Shown: piece by piece, positions 1 through 9,140 of the stretch | Numbering within the stretch: position 1 is the stretch's first letter | Layout: each line of letters opens with the position of its first letter | Source of the DNA: DATDIC01 sp963777625 | Lineage (GTDB): Bacteria; Pseudomonadota; Alphaproteobacteria; Acetobacterales; Acetobacteraceae | Length of the DNA stretch: 64,000 bases | Direction: 5' to 3' | Assembly (NCBI GenBank): GCA_963777625.1 | Contig: CAVZRO010000005.1 | Location: 186,001-250,000 of the forward strand | The notes under the pieces: generated by a model | What the model was told of the DNA's origin: nothing | Databases searched by the model: none | Seen by the model: only the letters and a program-made list of their open reading frames with translations | Translations under genes and position numbers: made by a program

Positions 1-131
1 TTCTGCCTGGCCGCGAGCAGCACCGGCTCACCCTTCTGGTAGCCGATGCGCAGGGTGCGGGATTGCGCGGCCATCGCACGCACGGCCAGTGCCGCGAGCG
101 GCACTGCAAGCAGGGAACGTCGGGCCAGCAT
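1..131 (-). CDS. ABC transporter substrate-binding protein, sulfonate/nitrate type (N-terminal part only)
   Basis: Partial gene; it starts at 131 and leaves the window at base 1. The 43 visible residues begin with a signal peptide (MLARRSLLAVPLAALAVRAMA) and continue as TLRIGYQKGEPVLLAARQ, the opening strand typical of SsuA/TauA-like periplasmic proteins that bind aliphatic sulfonates, nitrate or related anions. A GGAAGG sequence lies 9 bases before the ATG, which supports the start. The LysR-family remnant upstream on the same strand is the kind of regulator often found next to such transporters. The ligand cannot be told from this fragment. Confidence is in the family, not the substrate. 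Confidence 0.6.
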   Translation of the reverse strand, partial: MLARRSLLAVPLAALAVRAMAAQSRTLRIGYQKGEPVLLAARQ

Positions 132-267
132 GGGATGCAACCTTCCATATCCTATCGGTCGAATATGGATTATGCGACTGCGGAAGGTCTCGTCAATACA
201 TATTTATCGAGTATGGATTACATTCCGGCGACAGGGCGGCAGTCTGTGTCTCGCCGGGCGCGGACGG
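132..267. promoter_or_regulatory. AT-rich upstream region with a 13-base direct repeat
   Basis: The gap between the LysR remnant and the binding-protein gene is much more AT-rich than its surroundings. It holds an imperfect direct repeat, TCGAATATGGATTA near 159-172 and TCGAGTATGGATTA near 207-220, about 48 bases apart. Spacing close to a whole number of helical turns suggests an operator pair and promoter for the minus-strand gene. No protein partner can be assigned. Confidence 0.35.
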
Positions 268-825
268 TCAGGATTGGGAATATTTCGCCTGAGCCAGAAA
301 CTCACGCGAATATTCAAGAAAATCGTTCAGGAACGTCTGTGCGATCGCCGACAGGGGGCGCGACCGGGAGCATACGACGGCGGTGCCGATTGTCATCGCG
401 GGTTCCAGCGGTCGCAGCACGACCCCGCGTCCCACATATTCGCTCGCGCTGAACGGGTCCACGATCGCGATGCCCATCCGCTCAGCGACAAGAATGCATG
501 CGATCACCGAAAACGACGTCTGGACAGCCTGCTGCCGTCTGACTGAGTGAAGGATATTATTGATCGGGTGGGTCCTGGGCTTGCTTTAGCAGCACGAAAT
601 CCTCGTCGCGCAGATCGCCCGCGCTGATGGTCTTTTTTCGCGCCAGCCGATGACCCGTTGGCATTGCAACCACCGCCTTATCTTCGAGCGGATAGATGAT
701 GAGAGAGTCCCGGTCGAACGGAAACGCGGTGATCCCGATGTCGTAGTGACCTGTCGTTACGCCGTCGCGGATGACGGAGGATGGCAACCCCTCGATCGAG
801 ACTTTCAGATTGGAGCGGCCCCGTC
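268..825 (-). pseudogene. LysR-family regulator remnant (effector domain only, broken)
   Basis: Two reading frames on the minus strand together make the effector-binding half of a LysR-type regulator. The first, about 820-557, reads LKVSIEGLPSSVIRDGVTTGHYDIGIT through DLRDEDFVLLKQ and ends at a stop. The second, about 550-268, reads VQTSFSVIACILVAERMGIAIVDPFSA to the C-terminus. The frame change or small deletion lies near 540-557. The helix-turn-helix and linker, roughly the first 140 residues, are missing: the homology ends abruptly near 820, where a PEP-CTERM fragment starts on the other strand. The gene is therefore both truncated by rearrangement and frameshifted, and cannot make a DNA-binding regulator. 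Confidence 0.7.
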
Positions 826-1159
826 CGCGCTCGATTTCACCTCGATCGGAACCGACTTCACCGCGCTCTCGCCGCTGCTCGATCAGACCTTCTTCATCGG
901 CGACGGGCTCACCGGGGACGGCACCGGCACGACGCAGGTCTTCCACGTGCCGACCGGGGCCACGACGCTCTATCTCGGCATCAGCGACGCCTGCGGCTAC
1001 AATGGCGGGCCTGGTTGCTATGGTGACAATTACGGCTCTTTCGCGGTGCCGGTGACGCTGCACGCGAGAACCGCGGTGCCGGAGCCGGCGTCGCTGGCGT
1101 TGTTGGGCGCCGGGCTGATCGGCCTCGGCTTTGGAAGGCGCCTGCGGTCGTCGCGGTAA
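826..1159 (+). pseudogene. PEP-CTERM sorting-domain protein, C-terminal fragment
   Basis: The reading frame shows an extracellular-type segment (FFIGDGLTGDGTGTTQVFHVPTG and CGYNGGPGCYGDNYGSF) followed by a classic PEP-CTERM tail: VPEPASLALLGAGLIGLGF and then GRRLRSSR. That tail is the sorting signal for exosortase: a PEP motif, one membrane segment, and a basic end. No start codon, signal peptide or N-terminal half belongs to it; the frame runs straight into the LysR remnant near 825. I read it as the tail of a surface protein left by a deletion or recombination. An exosortase gene is not present in the window. Confidence 0.65.
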
Positions 1160-1245
1160 CACGCGGTCTTCAGGATCGCCCCGATGCTGAATTGAGAGGC
1201 GGGGGAAGTGCCGGGCCTGAGGCATGGGGGAGGTGCGGGCCGGCG

Positions 1246-1289
1246 ACCCCTCCCCTAGCCCCTCCCGCAAGCGGAGAGGGATAAGCAAG
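1246..1289. repeat. GC-rich intergenic palindromic repeat (CCTCCCC/GCAAG family)
   Basis: The segment carries CCTCCCCTAGCCCCTCCCGC followed by AAGCGGAGAGGGATAAGCAAG. Related sequences occur at 14201-14230, 14411-14437 and 23417-23465, so this is one member of a short dispersed family. It lies between the PEP-CTERM fragment and the sugar transporter operon, where it may also act as a transcription stop. Confidence 0.6.
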
Positions 1290-1371
1290 ACGTACCTTGA
1301 CCATCGCCGGCCCGGGAGAAAAACTCGCCGTACGCGGCCATCGCGTGAAAAATGAACCCGGGAGGAACCAC

Positions 1372-2337
1372 ATGCGCCAGACCGACGTCACGCGCCGCAG
1401 CCTTGTCGCCTCTGCCGCTGTCCTGGCGGTCGGCCTGCGCCCCGCCTTCGCCGCCGGAAAACAGCTTGCCTACCTCACGCCCGGCCTCGATCTGCCGTTC
1501 TGGCGCATCCTGGCCAAGGGCATCGACGACGAGGCAAAGAAGAACGGCGGCTCCTCCACCGCCTATGACAGCCATAACTCCGCGCAAACGCAAATTCAGA
1601 ACGCGCAGGACGCCATCGCCCGCAAGGTGGACGGGATCATCATCTCGCCCACCGACAGCTCCACCGCGCCGGCGGTGATCGCCGCCGCGCAGCGTGCCAA
1701 CATCCCCGTGGTGATCGCCGATATCGGCACCACCGGCGGCGAGTACGTCTCGTTCATCATTTCCGACAACTACCAGGGCGCATACGGCATCGGCCAGGCG
1801 CTGGGCAAGGCGATGCATGCCAAAGGCTGGCAGAACGGCACCGTCGGGCTGGTCACGATCTCGCTCGCCCGCAACAACGGCAAGGCACGCACCAACGGTT
1901 TCATGAAAGCGATGGACGAGGCCGGCATCAAGCAGGCGGCCTTGTCGCAGATGCAAACATACACCGCCGACGAGACGTTCAGGTTCGTGCAGGACATGGT
2001 CACCGCGCATCCGGACATGCGCGGCCTGTTCGTCGAAACCGATCAGCCCACGCTGGGCGCCCTGCGGGCGTTGCAGGCAGCGCACAAGGAAAACGACATA
2101 CTGGTGGCCGCGTTCGACGGCATCCCGGAATTCGTCAAGCTGATCCAGGACGGCAAGATCGTCGGCTCCGGCATGCAGCAACCCTATCTGATGGGCCAGC
2201 GTTCCGCCCAGGCGATGCTGGACCATCTGGCTGGAAAAACGCCGGAGAAGCAGATCCTGGTGCCGATCGAAGTGGTTACGAGCGAGAATATCGCCTCGGT
2301 GCTGCCGACCATCAAGCAGACGGTGTTCGGCGAATAG
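1372..2337 (+). CDS. sugar ABC transporter periplasmic binding protein (RbsB type)
   Basis: Type I periplasmic binding protein that captures a sugar or polyol for the ATPase and permease encoded next. The ATG at 1372 is chosen because GGGAGGAA stands five bases upstream; longer in-frame starts lack this. The N-terminus, MRQTDVTRRSLVASAAVLAV...AFA, is a signal peptide with a twin arginine, so Tat export is possible. The mature protein shows the family pattern: LAYLTPGLDLPFWRILAKGI, then DGIIISPTDS, IPVVIADIGTTGG and a C-terminal NIASVLPTIKQTVFGE. Length (321 residues) is normal. It is the first gene of an operon. Homology shows the ribose/inositol-like class; the actual ligand is unknown. Confidence 0.9.
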   Translation: MRQTDVTRRSLVASAAVLAVGLRPAFAAGKQLAYLTPGLDLPFWRILAKGIDDEAKKNGGSSTAYDSHNSAQTQIQNAQDAIARKVDGIIISPTDSSTAPAVIAAAQRANIPVVIADIGTTGGEYVSFIISDNYQGAYGIGQALGKAMHAKGWQNGTVGLVTISLARNNGKARTNGFMKAMDEAGIKQAALSQMQTYTADETFRFVQDMVTAHPDMRGLFVETDQPTLGALRALQAAHKENDILVAAFDGIPEFVKLIQDGKIVGSGMQQPYLMGQRSAQAMLDHLAGKTPEKQILVPIEVVTSENIASVLPTIKQTVFGE

Positions 2338-2339
2338 AC

Positions 2340-4208
2340 CTGCTCGCGCTCACTGACATCTGGAAACGCTTCGGCGCCACCACGGCGCTGAGCGGTGCCG
2401 ACTTCTCCCTCGCGGCCGGCGAAGTGCATGCGCTGGTGGGCGCGAACGGCGCCGGCAAGTCCACCCTGTCGCGCATCATCTCCGGGCACCTGCAGCCGGA
2501 TCGCGGGCAGATCCTGCTGGAAGGCCGCGAAATCCGCCACGCCGGATCGCGCGAGGCGATCCGCAGCGGAATCGCGATGGTCACGCAGGAAACCTCTCTC
2601 GCACCGGACCTTTCGGTGCTGGAGAATATCATGCTGCCGCGGCTCGGCATGGCCGGCGTGCCGCGCTGGAAGCAGTTGCGCCAACAGGCCAACGCGCTGC
2701 TGGCCGAATTCGGCGAACAGACCGGGTTGCGCGCCGAAGCCCCGGTCCGCGATCTGTCGACCGGACAGCGCCAGTTGGTGGAGATTGCCAAGGCGCTGGC
2801 GCTGGACAGCCGCATCATCATCTTCGACGAACCGACCGCACCCCTGTCGCCGCATGAAAGCGAACGCCTGTTCGAGATCATTCGCGGGCTGGCCGCGCGG
2901 GGACGCGGATTGATCTTCGTCTCGCACCGGCTGGAGGAAATCTTCGCGGTGACCGACCGCGTGACCGTGCTGCGGGAAGGCAAGGTGGTGTCCGGCGGGG
3001 TGCCCACGGCAACCCTGACGCAAGGCGAGCTGGTGCGGCTGATGGTCGGGCGCGAACTGTCGGACATCTATTCCACCCGAACCACCGCACCGGCCGCCTC
3101 GACGCAGGACATGGTGCTGCAGGTGCGGCACCTGTGCTGTCCGCCGCATGTGCGGGACGTGTCATTCGAGGTGAGGCAGGGCGAAATTCTCGGCCTGGCC
3201 GGGCTGGTGGGCGCCGGGCGGTCGGAAACGCTGGAAACCATCTTCGGCCTGCGCCGGGCCAGCGCCGGCCGGATCGAGCTGTACGGCAAACCGTTCCACC
3301 CACGCGGCCCGCGCGACGCCATCCGTGCCGGCATCGGCCTGGTGCCGGAAGATCGCCGCCGGCAGGGCATCGTTCCCGACTTTTCCGTGCGCGAAAACCT
3401 GCTGCTGGCGCATCTCGGCGACCATGCCGGCGCCGGCCTGGGATATGCGGAACGCAACCAGACGCTGCACCAACTGCTGGACCTGATGGAATTGCCGCAG
3501 CACCGCCTGCTGGACGCCAACATGCTGAATTTCTCCGGTGGCATGCAGCAGAAGATCATCCTCGGCCGCTGGCTGGTGCTCAATCCGCGGCTCCTGCTGC
3601 TGGACGAACCGACGCGCGGCGTGGATATCGGCACGCGCAGCAGCATCTACGCATTGCTGCGGCGGATTGCCGCGCAAGGGGTCGCTTGCGTCGTGGTGTC
3701 GTCGGATTTCGAGGAGGTGATCGGGCTGACCGACCGCATCGTGGTGCTCAGCGACGGCGCCGACGTGACCGACATCCCGAGCCACCTGCTCGACATCGAA
3801 AAGCTGGCGATGTTCGCCGCCCCGCGCACCTCGGCCGAGCGCACGCACAGCGTCCTGACATCCCTGGTCGCGGATCTGGGCGGCGTCGCCTACTGGATCG
3901 CGATCGACCTCGGACGCGTCTATTGTTTCGACAAGGTCGGCGACGACCCCGCCGCCGATCCAGGTTTTGCCGGCGGCAGCTTTCTAATGATGAAGGACAC
4001 CGCCATTCCGCACGCACTGAACGGCGACACCGACGAGCTGGTGCAGGACGGCACGCGCTGGACGCTGCTGACCCGCATCCGCGGCCGGCGCGGTCACAGC
4101 CTCGGCCAGGTCGGCCTGACCATGACCGGGATGCCGCCCGGGTTCGATGCGGCGGCATTGCGGCGGCGCATCGAAGCGTCACTCTCCGTGCCCGCCCAGG
4201 CCGCATGA
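2340..4208 (+). CDS. sugar ABC transporter ATP-binding protein (RbsA type) with extra C-terminal domain
   Basis: Two ABC cassettes in tandem energise import of the sugar bound by the preceding protein. Cassette 1 has Walker A GANGAGKST and signature LSTGQRQ with Walker B IIIFDEPT; cassette 2 has the degenerate P-loop GLVGAGRSET, signature NFSGGMQQK and Walker B LLLLDEPTRGVD. Homology begins at about 2340 (LLALTDIWKRFGATTALSG), but no ATG, GTG or TTG exists in frame until a GTG at 2424, already at the Walker A strand. Either CTG 2340 or ATA 2334 starts translation or a base is wrong. The last 125 or so residues, from about 3830, go beyond the usual end and look like a small GAF-like alpha/beta domain (YWIAIDLGRVYCFDK, TRWTLLTRIRGRRGHSLG). 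The stop overlaps the permease start. Confidence 0.85.
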   Translation: MLALTDIWKRFGATTALSGADFSLAAGEVHALVGANGAGKSTLSRIISGHLQPDRGQILLEGREIRHAGSREAIRSGIAMVTQETSLAPDLSVLENIMLPRLGMAGVPRWKQLRQQANALLAEFGEQTGLRAEAPVRDLSTGQRQLVEIAKALALDSRIIIFDEPTAPLSPHESERLFEIIRGLAARGRGLIFVSHRLEEIFAVTDRVTVLREGKVVSGGVPTATLTQGELVRLMVGRELSDIYSTRTTAPAASTQDMVLQVRHLCCPPHVRDVSFEVRQGEILGLAGLVGAGRSETLETIFGLRRASAGRIELYGKPFHPRGPRDAIRAGIGLVPEDRRRQGIVPDFSVRENLLLAHLGDHAGAGLGYAERNQTLHQLLDLMELPQHRLLDANMLNFSGGMQQKIILGRWLVLNPRLLLLDEPTRGVDIGTRSSIYALLRRIAAQGVACVVVSSDFEEVIGLTDRIVVLSDGADVTDIPSHLLDIEKLAMFAAPRTSAERTHSVLTSLVADLGGVAYWIAIDLGRVYCFDKVGDDPAADPGFAGGSFLMMKDTAIPHALNGDTDELVQDGTRWTLLTRIRGRRGHSLGQVGLTMTGMPPGFDAAALRRRIEASLSVPAQAA

Positions 4209-5198
4209 ACGCATTCACCGGCAACGAAACCCGGCGGCGGGCGCCGCTGCGCGCGCTGCTCCGGCTGCTGGCAAGCCAGATCGAGCTGCGAATGATCCTG
4301 CTGATCATCGTGGTGATGGCGTGCCTGTCACTGATCTCGCCCTATTTCCTGACCGCCAGCAACCTGTTCAACGTCATGGACCAGTCGGTCGTGGTCGGGA
4401 TGGTGGCGCTGGGTCAGACGCTGGTGATCCTGATCGGCGGGATCGACCTTTCGGTGGGATCGCTGGCCGGCGTCACCGGCATCGTGCTCGGGCTGGCCAG
4501 CCGCGGGCACGGGCTGGTCGCCGGCGTCGTTGCCTGCCTGCTGGCGGGCGCTTTTGCCGGGCTGTTGAACGGGATCGTGATTACCTACGGGCGGGTGGCG
4601 GCCTTTGTCGTTACACTCGGTATGATGTCGGTCGGCCGCAGCATGGCCTATATACTGAGCAACGCCAGCTCGATCACCGATCTGCCGCCGGCGATCGGTG
4701 ATATCTCCAGCGATACGGTTGCCGGCGTGCCGCTGAACTTCATCTGCCTGATCATCATGTACGCGTTGTGCTGGTGGTTTCTGACCTATGGCAAAGGCGG
4801 CCGCACGCTGTATGCCATCGGCTCCAATGTGGAAGCGGCACGCGTCGCCGGACTGTCGATCGCGTTCTGGAGCGTGCTGGCGTACGTGGCTTCGGGTGTC
4901 ATGAGCGCGGTGGCGGCGATCTTCCTGGCCTCCCGCGTGCTGTCCATCGACCCGATCGGCGGGGCGGGGTTGGAACTGGATGCGATCGCCGCCGTTGTCA
5001 TCGGCGGGGCCAGCCTGTTCGGCGGCCGCGGCTCGATCATCGGCACCCTGGCAGGGCGTGTTCATCATGGTGTTCATCCGCAATGGGCTCAATCTGCTGA
5101 ACGTGTCGCCCTACTGGCAGGGCACCGCGATCGGCTCGATCATCATTGCGGCCGTGCTGGTGGAACGTTTATTGAGCCGTTCGCCAGGACAAAGGTAA
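4205..5198 (+). CDS. sugar ABC transporter permease (RbsC type), frameshifted
   Basis: Inner-membrane permease of the same importer. The ATG at 4205 overlaps the ATPase stop (ATGA). Family hallmarks are visible: a basic N-terminus, about eight to ten hydrophobic segments, GGIDLSVGSLAGVTGIVLG, and AIGSNVEAARVAGLSI. The frame holds to IIGTLAG near 5055, then moves one position; the remaining VFIMVFIRNGLNLLNVSPYWQGTAIGSII is in the other frame and ends at the stop at 5198. Removing one G from GGG at 5054-5056 restores one normal open frame of about 330 residues. Because the downstream part is well preserved, a sequencing error or a very recent mutation is more likely than old decay. Confidence 0.85.
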
Positions 5199-5222
5199 GA
5201 CTTTCACTCGCAGGAATGGCTG

Positions 5223-5415
5223 ATACCGGACTGCATTGAGAATGACCCATCCTGCCGGTGTCGCCCGGAGTACGTGAAGCGAACGAGCGGCGCGGTGGGC
5301 GACAAAGTCGTGGATGGCCGGGACAAGCCAGGACAAGCCGGCCATGACGGGGGTGGCGGCCGTGACGGGGGTGGCGGCCGTGACGGAAAGGGTCAGCATC
5401 AACGCGGATTGGTAT
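5223..5415 (+). repeat. dispersed intergenic element, copy A
   Basis: First of five copies. It begins ATACCGGACTGCATTGAG, contains GCGACAAAGTCGTGGATGG and two units of a 'ggccgtgacgggggtggc' tandem, and ends AACGCGGATTGGTAT. The ends ATACC and GGTAT are inverted repeats. It fills most of the 5199-5560 gap; the remainder, about 5416-5560, shows no gene I recognise. Confidence 0.8.
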
Positions 5416-5560
5416 GACTCGACAATATAGGTTACAGCATCGCCGGAATCCTGGCATTTGCTTGCATGGAGTTTGCGTTTTGATGATTCGTTCTCGCTGC
5501 CACACCGCCGCCGCCCCGTCTTGCGCAGCCCTGCCTTGCACTGCGAGCTGAGCGGCCGAA

Positions 5561-6256
5561 TTGCGGTGGTTCAAGCATCTCGCCCCGTTGTTGCTGCTGG
5601 TGGCGATCGGGGTCTGGCTCTGGCAGAGCGGTCTGGGCGGTGAACTGAGCTGGGATTCGCTCGCCCGTCACCAGGCGAGGCTGCTGAGCGCGGTGGGCGC
5701 CAATCCGCTGCTGGCCGGGGCGCTCTACGTGGCGTTCTATGCGCTGTTGGTGGCGCTGTCGGTGCCCGAGGGCGCGGTGGTGACCGCGGCCGGTGGGTTG
5801 CTGTTCGGAACGCTGGTGGGCGGTGCGCTGGCGGTGGTGGGCGCCACGATCGGGGCGGTGATCCTGTTCCTGGTGGCCCGCACGGCGTTCGCCGAGGTGA
5901 TGGCGCGCCGGGCGCGCGGCCTGATCGAGCGCATCCGGCCGCGGCTCCAGCGGGACGGGTTCAGTTATCTGCTGGCGCTCCGGCTGGTTCCGGCGGTGCC
6001 GTTCTGGCTGGTAAATCTGGGCGCGGCGCTGTGCGGCATGCGGTTATTCCCGTACGCGGCGGCCACCGCGCTGGGCATCATTCCGGCCACCTTCGTGTTC
6101 GCCTGGATCGGTGAAGGGCTGGGATCGGTGCTCGCGGCCGGGGGCAAGCCCGACCTGACGCTGATCTTCTCTCCCCGGATCCTTGGCCCCCTGCTGGCGC
6201 TCGCGGCGCTGGCGCTGATGCCGGTCTGGGCACGCCGGTTCCGTCGCGACGGGTAA
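5561..6256 (+). CDS. TVP38/TMEM64 family (VTT domain) membrane protein
   Basis: Integral membrane protein of 231 residues with the VTT/SNARE-associated domain of DedA-like proteins. It has an N-terminal anchor (LAPLLLLVAIGVWLW), then hydrophobic stretches around residues 50-75, 80-105, 160-185 and 205-220. Family motifs are PEGAVVTAAGGLLFGTLVGG and a helix with LRLVPAVPFWLVNLGAALCG. The proposed start is TTG at 5561; no strong ribosome site precedes it. The next gene is a flavoprotein disulfide reductase; this pairing is common in proteobacteria. The biochemical role of the family is not settled; a part in lipid or small-molecule transport is inferred from DedA relatives. Confidence 0.8.
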   Translation: MRWFKHLAPLLLLVAIGVWLWQSGLGGELSWDSLARHQARLLSAVGANPLLAGALYVAFYALLVALSVPEGAVVTAAGGLLFGTLVGGALAVVGATIGAVILFLVARTAFAEVMARRARGLIERIRPRLQRDGFSYLLALRLVPAVPFWLVNLGAALCGMRLFPYAAATALGIIPATFVFAWIGEGLGSVLAAGGKPDLTLIFSPRILGPLLALAALALMPVWARRFRRDG

Positions 6257-6300
6257 GGCGGGTGTCCCGCTGGGATCTGCCCTGCTGGGCCACCTGAATC

Positions 6301-7693
6301 TTGGTGATCGGGGCCGGCGCGGCGGGGCTTTCAGTCACGGCAGCGGCGGCCCAGCTCGGCGTGCGGGTGGCACTGATCGAGCGGGACCGCATGGGCGGGG
6401 ACTGCCTGAACACCGGCTGCGTTCCCAGCAAGGCGCTGCTTGCGGCGTCCCACGCGGCTGAGGCGGCGCAGCGAGCGGCGGCGTTCGGCGTGCGGCCGCC
6501 ATGCGCGCGTGGACTGGGACGCGGTGCGCGCCCACGTGCAGGGCGTGATCGCGGCGATCTCGCCGGCCAATTCGGAGGCGCGGTACCGCGCGCTGGGGGC
6601 CACGGTGATCCGCGGCGAGGCGCGCTTCGTCGCGCCGGACACGGTGGCGGTCGGCGATGAGCAGCTGCCGGCCCGCCGGATCGTCGTTGCCACCGGCAGC
6701 CGGCCGGCGGTGCCGGCCATCGAGGGGCTCGATCGCGTTGCCTTCCTCACCAACGAGACGCTGTTCGCGCTGGCCGAGAAGCCGGACCATCTGCTGGTGC
6801 TGGGCGGCGGCCCGGTCGGGCTGGAGATGGCCGACGCGCATGCCGGGCTCGGATGCCGGGTCACCGTGGTGGAAGCGGGCGCGATCGCCGGCAAGGAAGA
6901 CAGCGAGCTGGTGCGGGGCCTGCGGATGGCGCTGGCGGCGCGCGGGGTGACGTTTCGGGAAGGCGCTGCCGTGCGGGCGGTCGAGCCCGGGCCGGTGCTG
7001 CTGCTGGCCGATGGCAGCCGGATTGCCGGCAGCCATTTGCTGGTGGCGGTGGGGCGGCGGCCCGAATTGGCTTCGCTCGACCTGGGCCGCGGGGCGGTGC
7101 GCGCCACCGCGCTCGGGATCGCCACCGATCGCGGGCTGCGCAGTGTCACCAATCGCCGCGTGTTCGCCGTCGGGGATGTCGCCGACCCGGAGGGGATCGG
7201 GCCGCGCGCCTTCACCCATGTGGGCAGCTATCATGCGGGCATCGTGATCCGGCGTGCGCTGTTCCGGGTACCGGCGAGGATCGACTACCGGGCTTTGCCG
7301 CGGGTGACCTACACCAGCCCGGAACTGGCCCAGGCGGGAGCGACCGAGGCGGAAGCGCGGGCCGCCGGCCGGCACATCGCAGTGCTGCGCTGGCCGCTGG
7401 CGGACAATGACCGGGCGCAGACGGAGCGGGATCCGGCCGGGCTGGTGAAGCTGGTGGTGGAACGCGGGCGGGTGATCGGCGCCGGTATCCTGGCGCCGCA
7501 CGCCGGGGAGATGATCGGCGCATGGGTGCTGGCGATCGCGCGGCGTGTGCCGCTGTCCGTGCTGGCGGGGCTGATCGTGCCCTACCCGACCCGGTCAGAG
7601 GCGGCGAAGCGGGCGGCGGGCAGCTTCTATCTGGCCCGGCTGTTCGCGCCGCGGACCAAGCGGCTGGTGCGGGCGCTGATGCGGTTGCCGTGA
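6301..7693 (+). CDS. FAD/NAD(P) disulfide oxidoreductase (mercuric-reductase/Lpd-like), frameshifted
   Basis: Class I pyridine nucleotide-disulfide oxidoreductase. Visible parts are the FAD site VIGAGAAGLSVTAAAAQLG, the redox-active disulfide GGDCLNTGCVPSK (CxxxxC), the ATG box VVATGSRPAVPAIEG, the NAD(P) site VLGGGPVGLEMA, the second FAD motif RVFAVGDVAD, and the dimerisation domain. The frame changes near 6490-6500: FGVRP belongs to the first frame and HARVDWDAVRAHVQ to the second; dropping one C from GCCGCC joins them. The first usable start is TTG 6301, right before the FAD motif and just after a stop, so a few N-terminal residues may also be lost. The final His-Glu pair of true Lpd enzymes is not evident, so the substrate is unknown. 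Confidence 0.8.
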
Positions 7694-7746
7694 GAGGGTG
7701 GCACGATGTCGGTCCGGCACGGGGTGCTGGCGATGCTCATCCGCAA

Positions 7747-9062
7747 CTACGGGCGAAAGCGCCAAAACCGCCCGGATGGCCCCTCAACGGGAGCGAGATT
7801 GTATCTTTTGTCAGCCGCAAAACCGGTTTTGATGATTTCAAAAATATCATCAAGCACCGAACGCTCGCTTCCGTAATAGGAGTGTCCAACGAAGCTGGTA
7901 TCCACGGCCGATGCGTCGATACTGTCCATTCCGCTCACGACGACAATACCATCCCCGGCGTGGCCGGCCCGGGGATAACCATGAAAATGCCTGGCCAGAT
8001 TCAGGGCCCGATCGTTTCTGGACGCATAGATGGTGAACCGGTGGGCGGCCCCTCGGAATTGCTGAGCCATCTGTTCGAACACGGTTTTGTCGATGTCGGG
8101 AGCTGCCAGAATCGCTTCACGGAATGGAACCACCGCTGATCTTGAGATGTTGGAAACGATTTGCTGGAGAGCATAAACAAGCGCTCGGTTTCCCATGCTA
8201 TGAGCAATGAGATAGATTGATTGCACCCCGGAATGCTCGGCAACAAGCTCCAGGAATTTCCGTAAAAATGGGATCGTGCGTTCGCTGTTGGTCCCGTCGT
8301 CAGGATAGCGGCGGGGGTTTGCATGCGACGCCCAGCTATACGCCATCACTGGCCCTTCAATCTTCAGATCTATGGCCAATTGCGCAGCCCTCCGGATGGC
8401 TGACGCGAACGAGACATTGTATCCGTGGATGAAAATGAGTGCCTGCTGAGCCTGGCTGGCTCCCGCCATGTCCTGAAGGCGGCTCACGAACTCGGGTTCC
8501 GCCAGATGTTCGATGGCGAGCAACGCGACGTGGCGTTGTGGATCTGCACGGAACTCGAGGCGCCAAATGGAAGGGGTCTCGAGGTGCCCTATCTTATGCG
8601 TCTCGGGTATGGCCACCTCGGCGATGCCGAAGGCGAGTTTTTGTCCGAACAGATTGGCGAAGATGGCGTTTGGTTCAGAGCGAGCTGTTCGCTTGCGATC
8701 GGTCGCATAGAAAACGGGTACGATGCGAAATGGCGGTTTTGCGGAGATCAGTCTCGCTCGCGACTTCCCCCAGGAGTCCTGGGTTACCTCGAAGGTGACA
8801 TCCTGATCCTTGTACAGCCGATCAATGCGCAAGTCGTCGAAATCCGGGCTATGCACGAATACAGATCCGATTCCGGGCCGGCATCAACGAATCCATAGCC
8901 GACTGAGACATCGAAGGACGCCACACGACCATGCAGCACGGCGGTCGGATTGGCCGGAGTGCGAATTGGCTCCTCGCGGATTGGTCTGTACAGGCGCGGA
9001 ATCGCCGAATCTTCCTCCCGCTCCTGACCTTCGCCGGGCGGTTTCCCCTTGCGCTCGCGCAT
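7747..9062 (-). CDS. cold-shock-like domain fused to DUF900 alpha/beta hydrolase, frameshifted
   Basis: The N-terminal part (9062-8860) is a charged linker followed by HGRVASFDVSVGYGFVDAGPESDL, a cold-shock/OB-fold start. The next frame continues VHSPDFDDLRIDRLYKDQDV and TFEVTQDSWGKSRARLI, the second half of the same fold. One extra A in TGTATTCG near 8858 breaks it. From about residue 115 a DUF900-type hydrolase follows: VPVFYATDRKRTA, IFIHGYNVSFASAIRRAAQL, the nucleophile motif LIAHSMGNRAL, AAPDIDKTVF, and GHSYYGSERSVL, which supplies the catalytic His. The usual RNP1 aromatic-rich motif is altered (VGYGFV), so nucleic-acid binding is doubtful. Each domain is clear; their union in one gene is what the sequence shows once the break is mended. 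Confidence 0.75.
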
Positions 9063-9140
9063 TGTCAGTCATGGCCTCCCGAGCTTATCGGATCGCAGCC
9101 GATAGCCTGTGGCAAGCGATAAGATCGCCGGGGACAGGAT

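Noticed and set aside
1255..2226. Minus-strand open frame over the sugar-binding protein gene
   Set aside because: No motif; the plus frame has a ribosome site, signal peptide and complete binding-protein fold.
5340..5395. CRISPR-like short tandem repeats (GGCCGTGACGGGGGTGGC)
   Set aside because: Units are adjacent without unique spacers and are part of the dispersed element that recurs with different unit numbers elsewhere.
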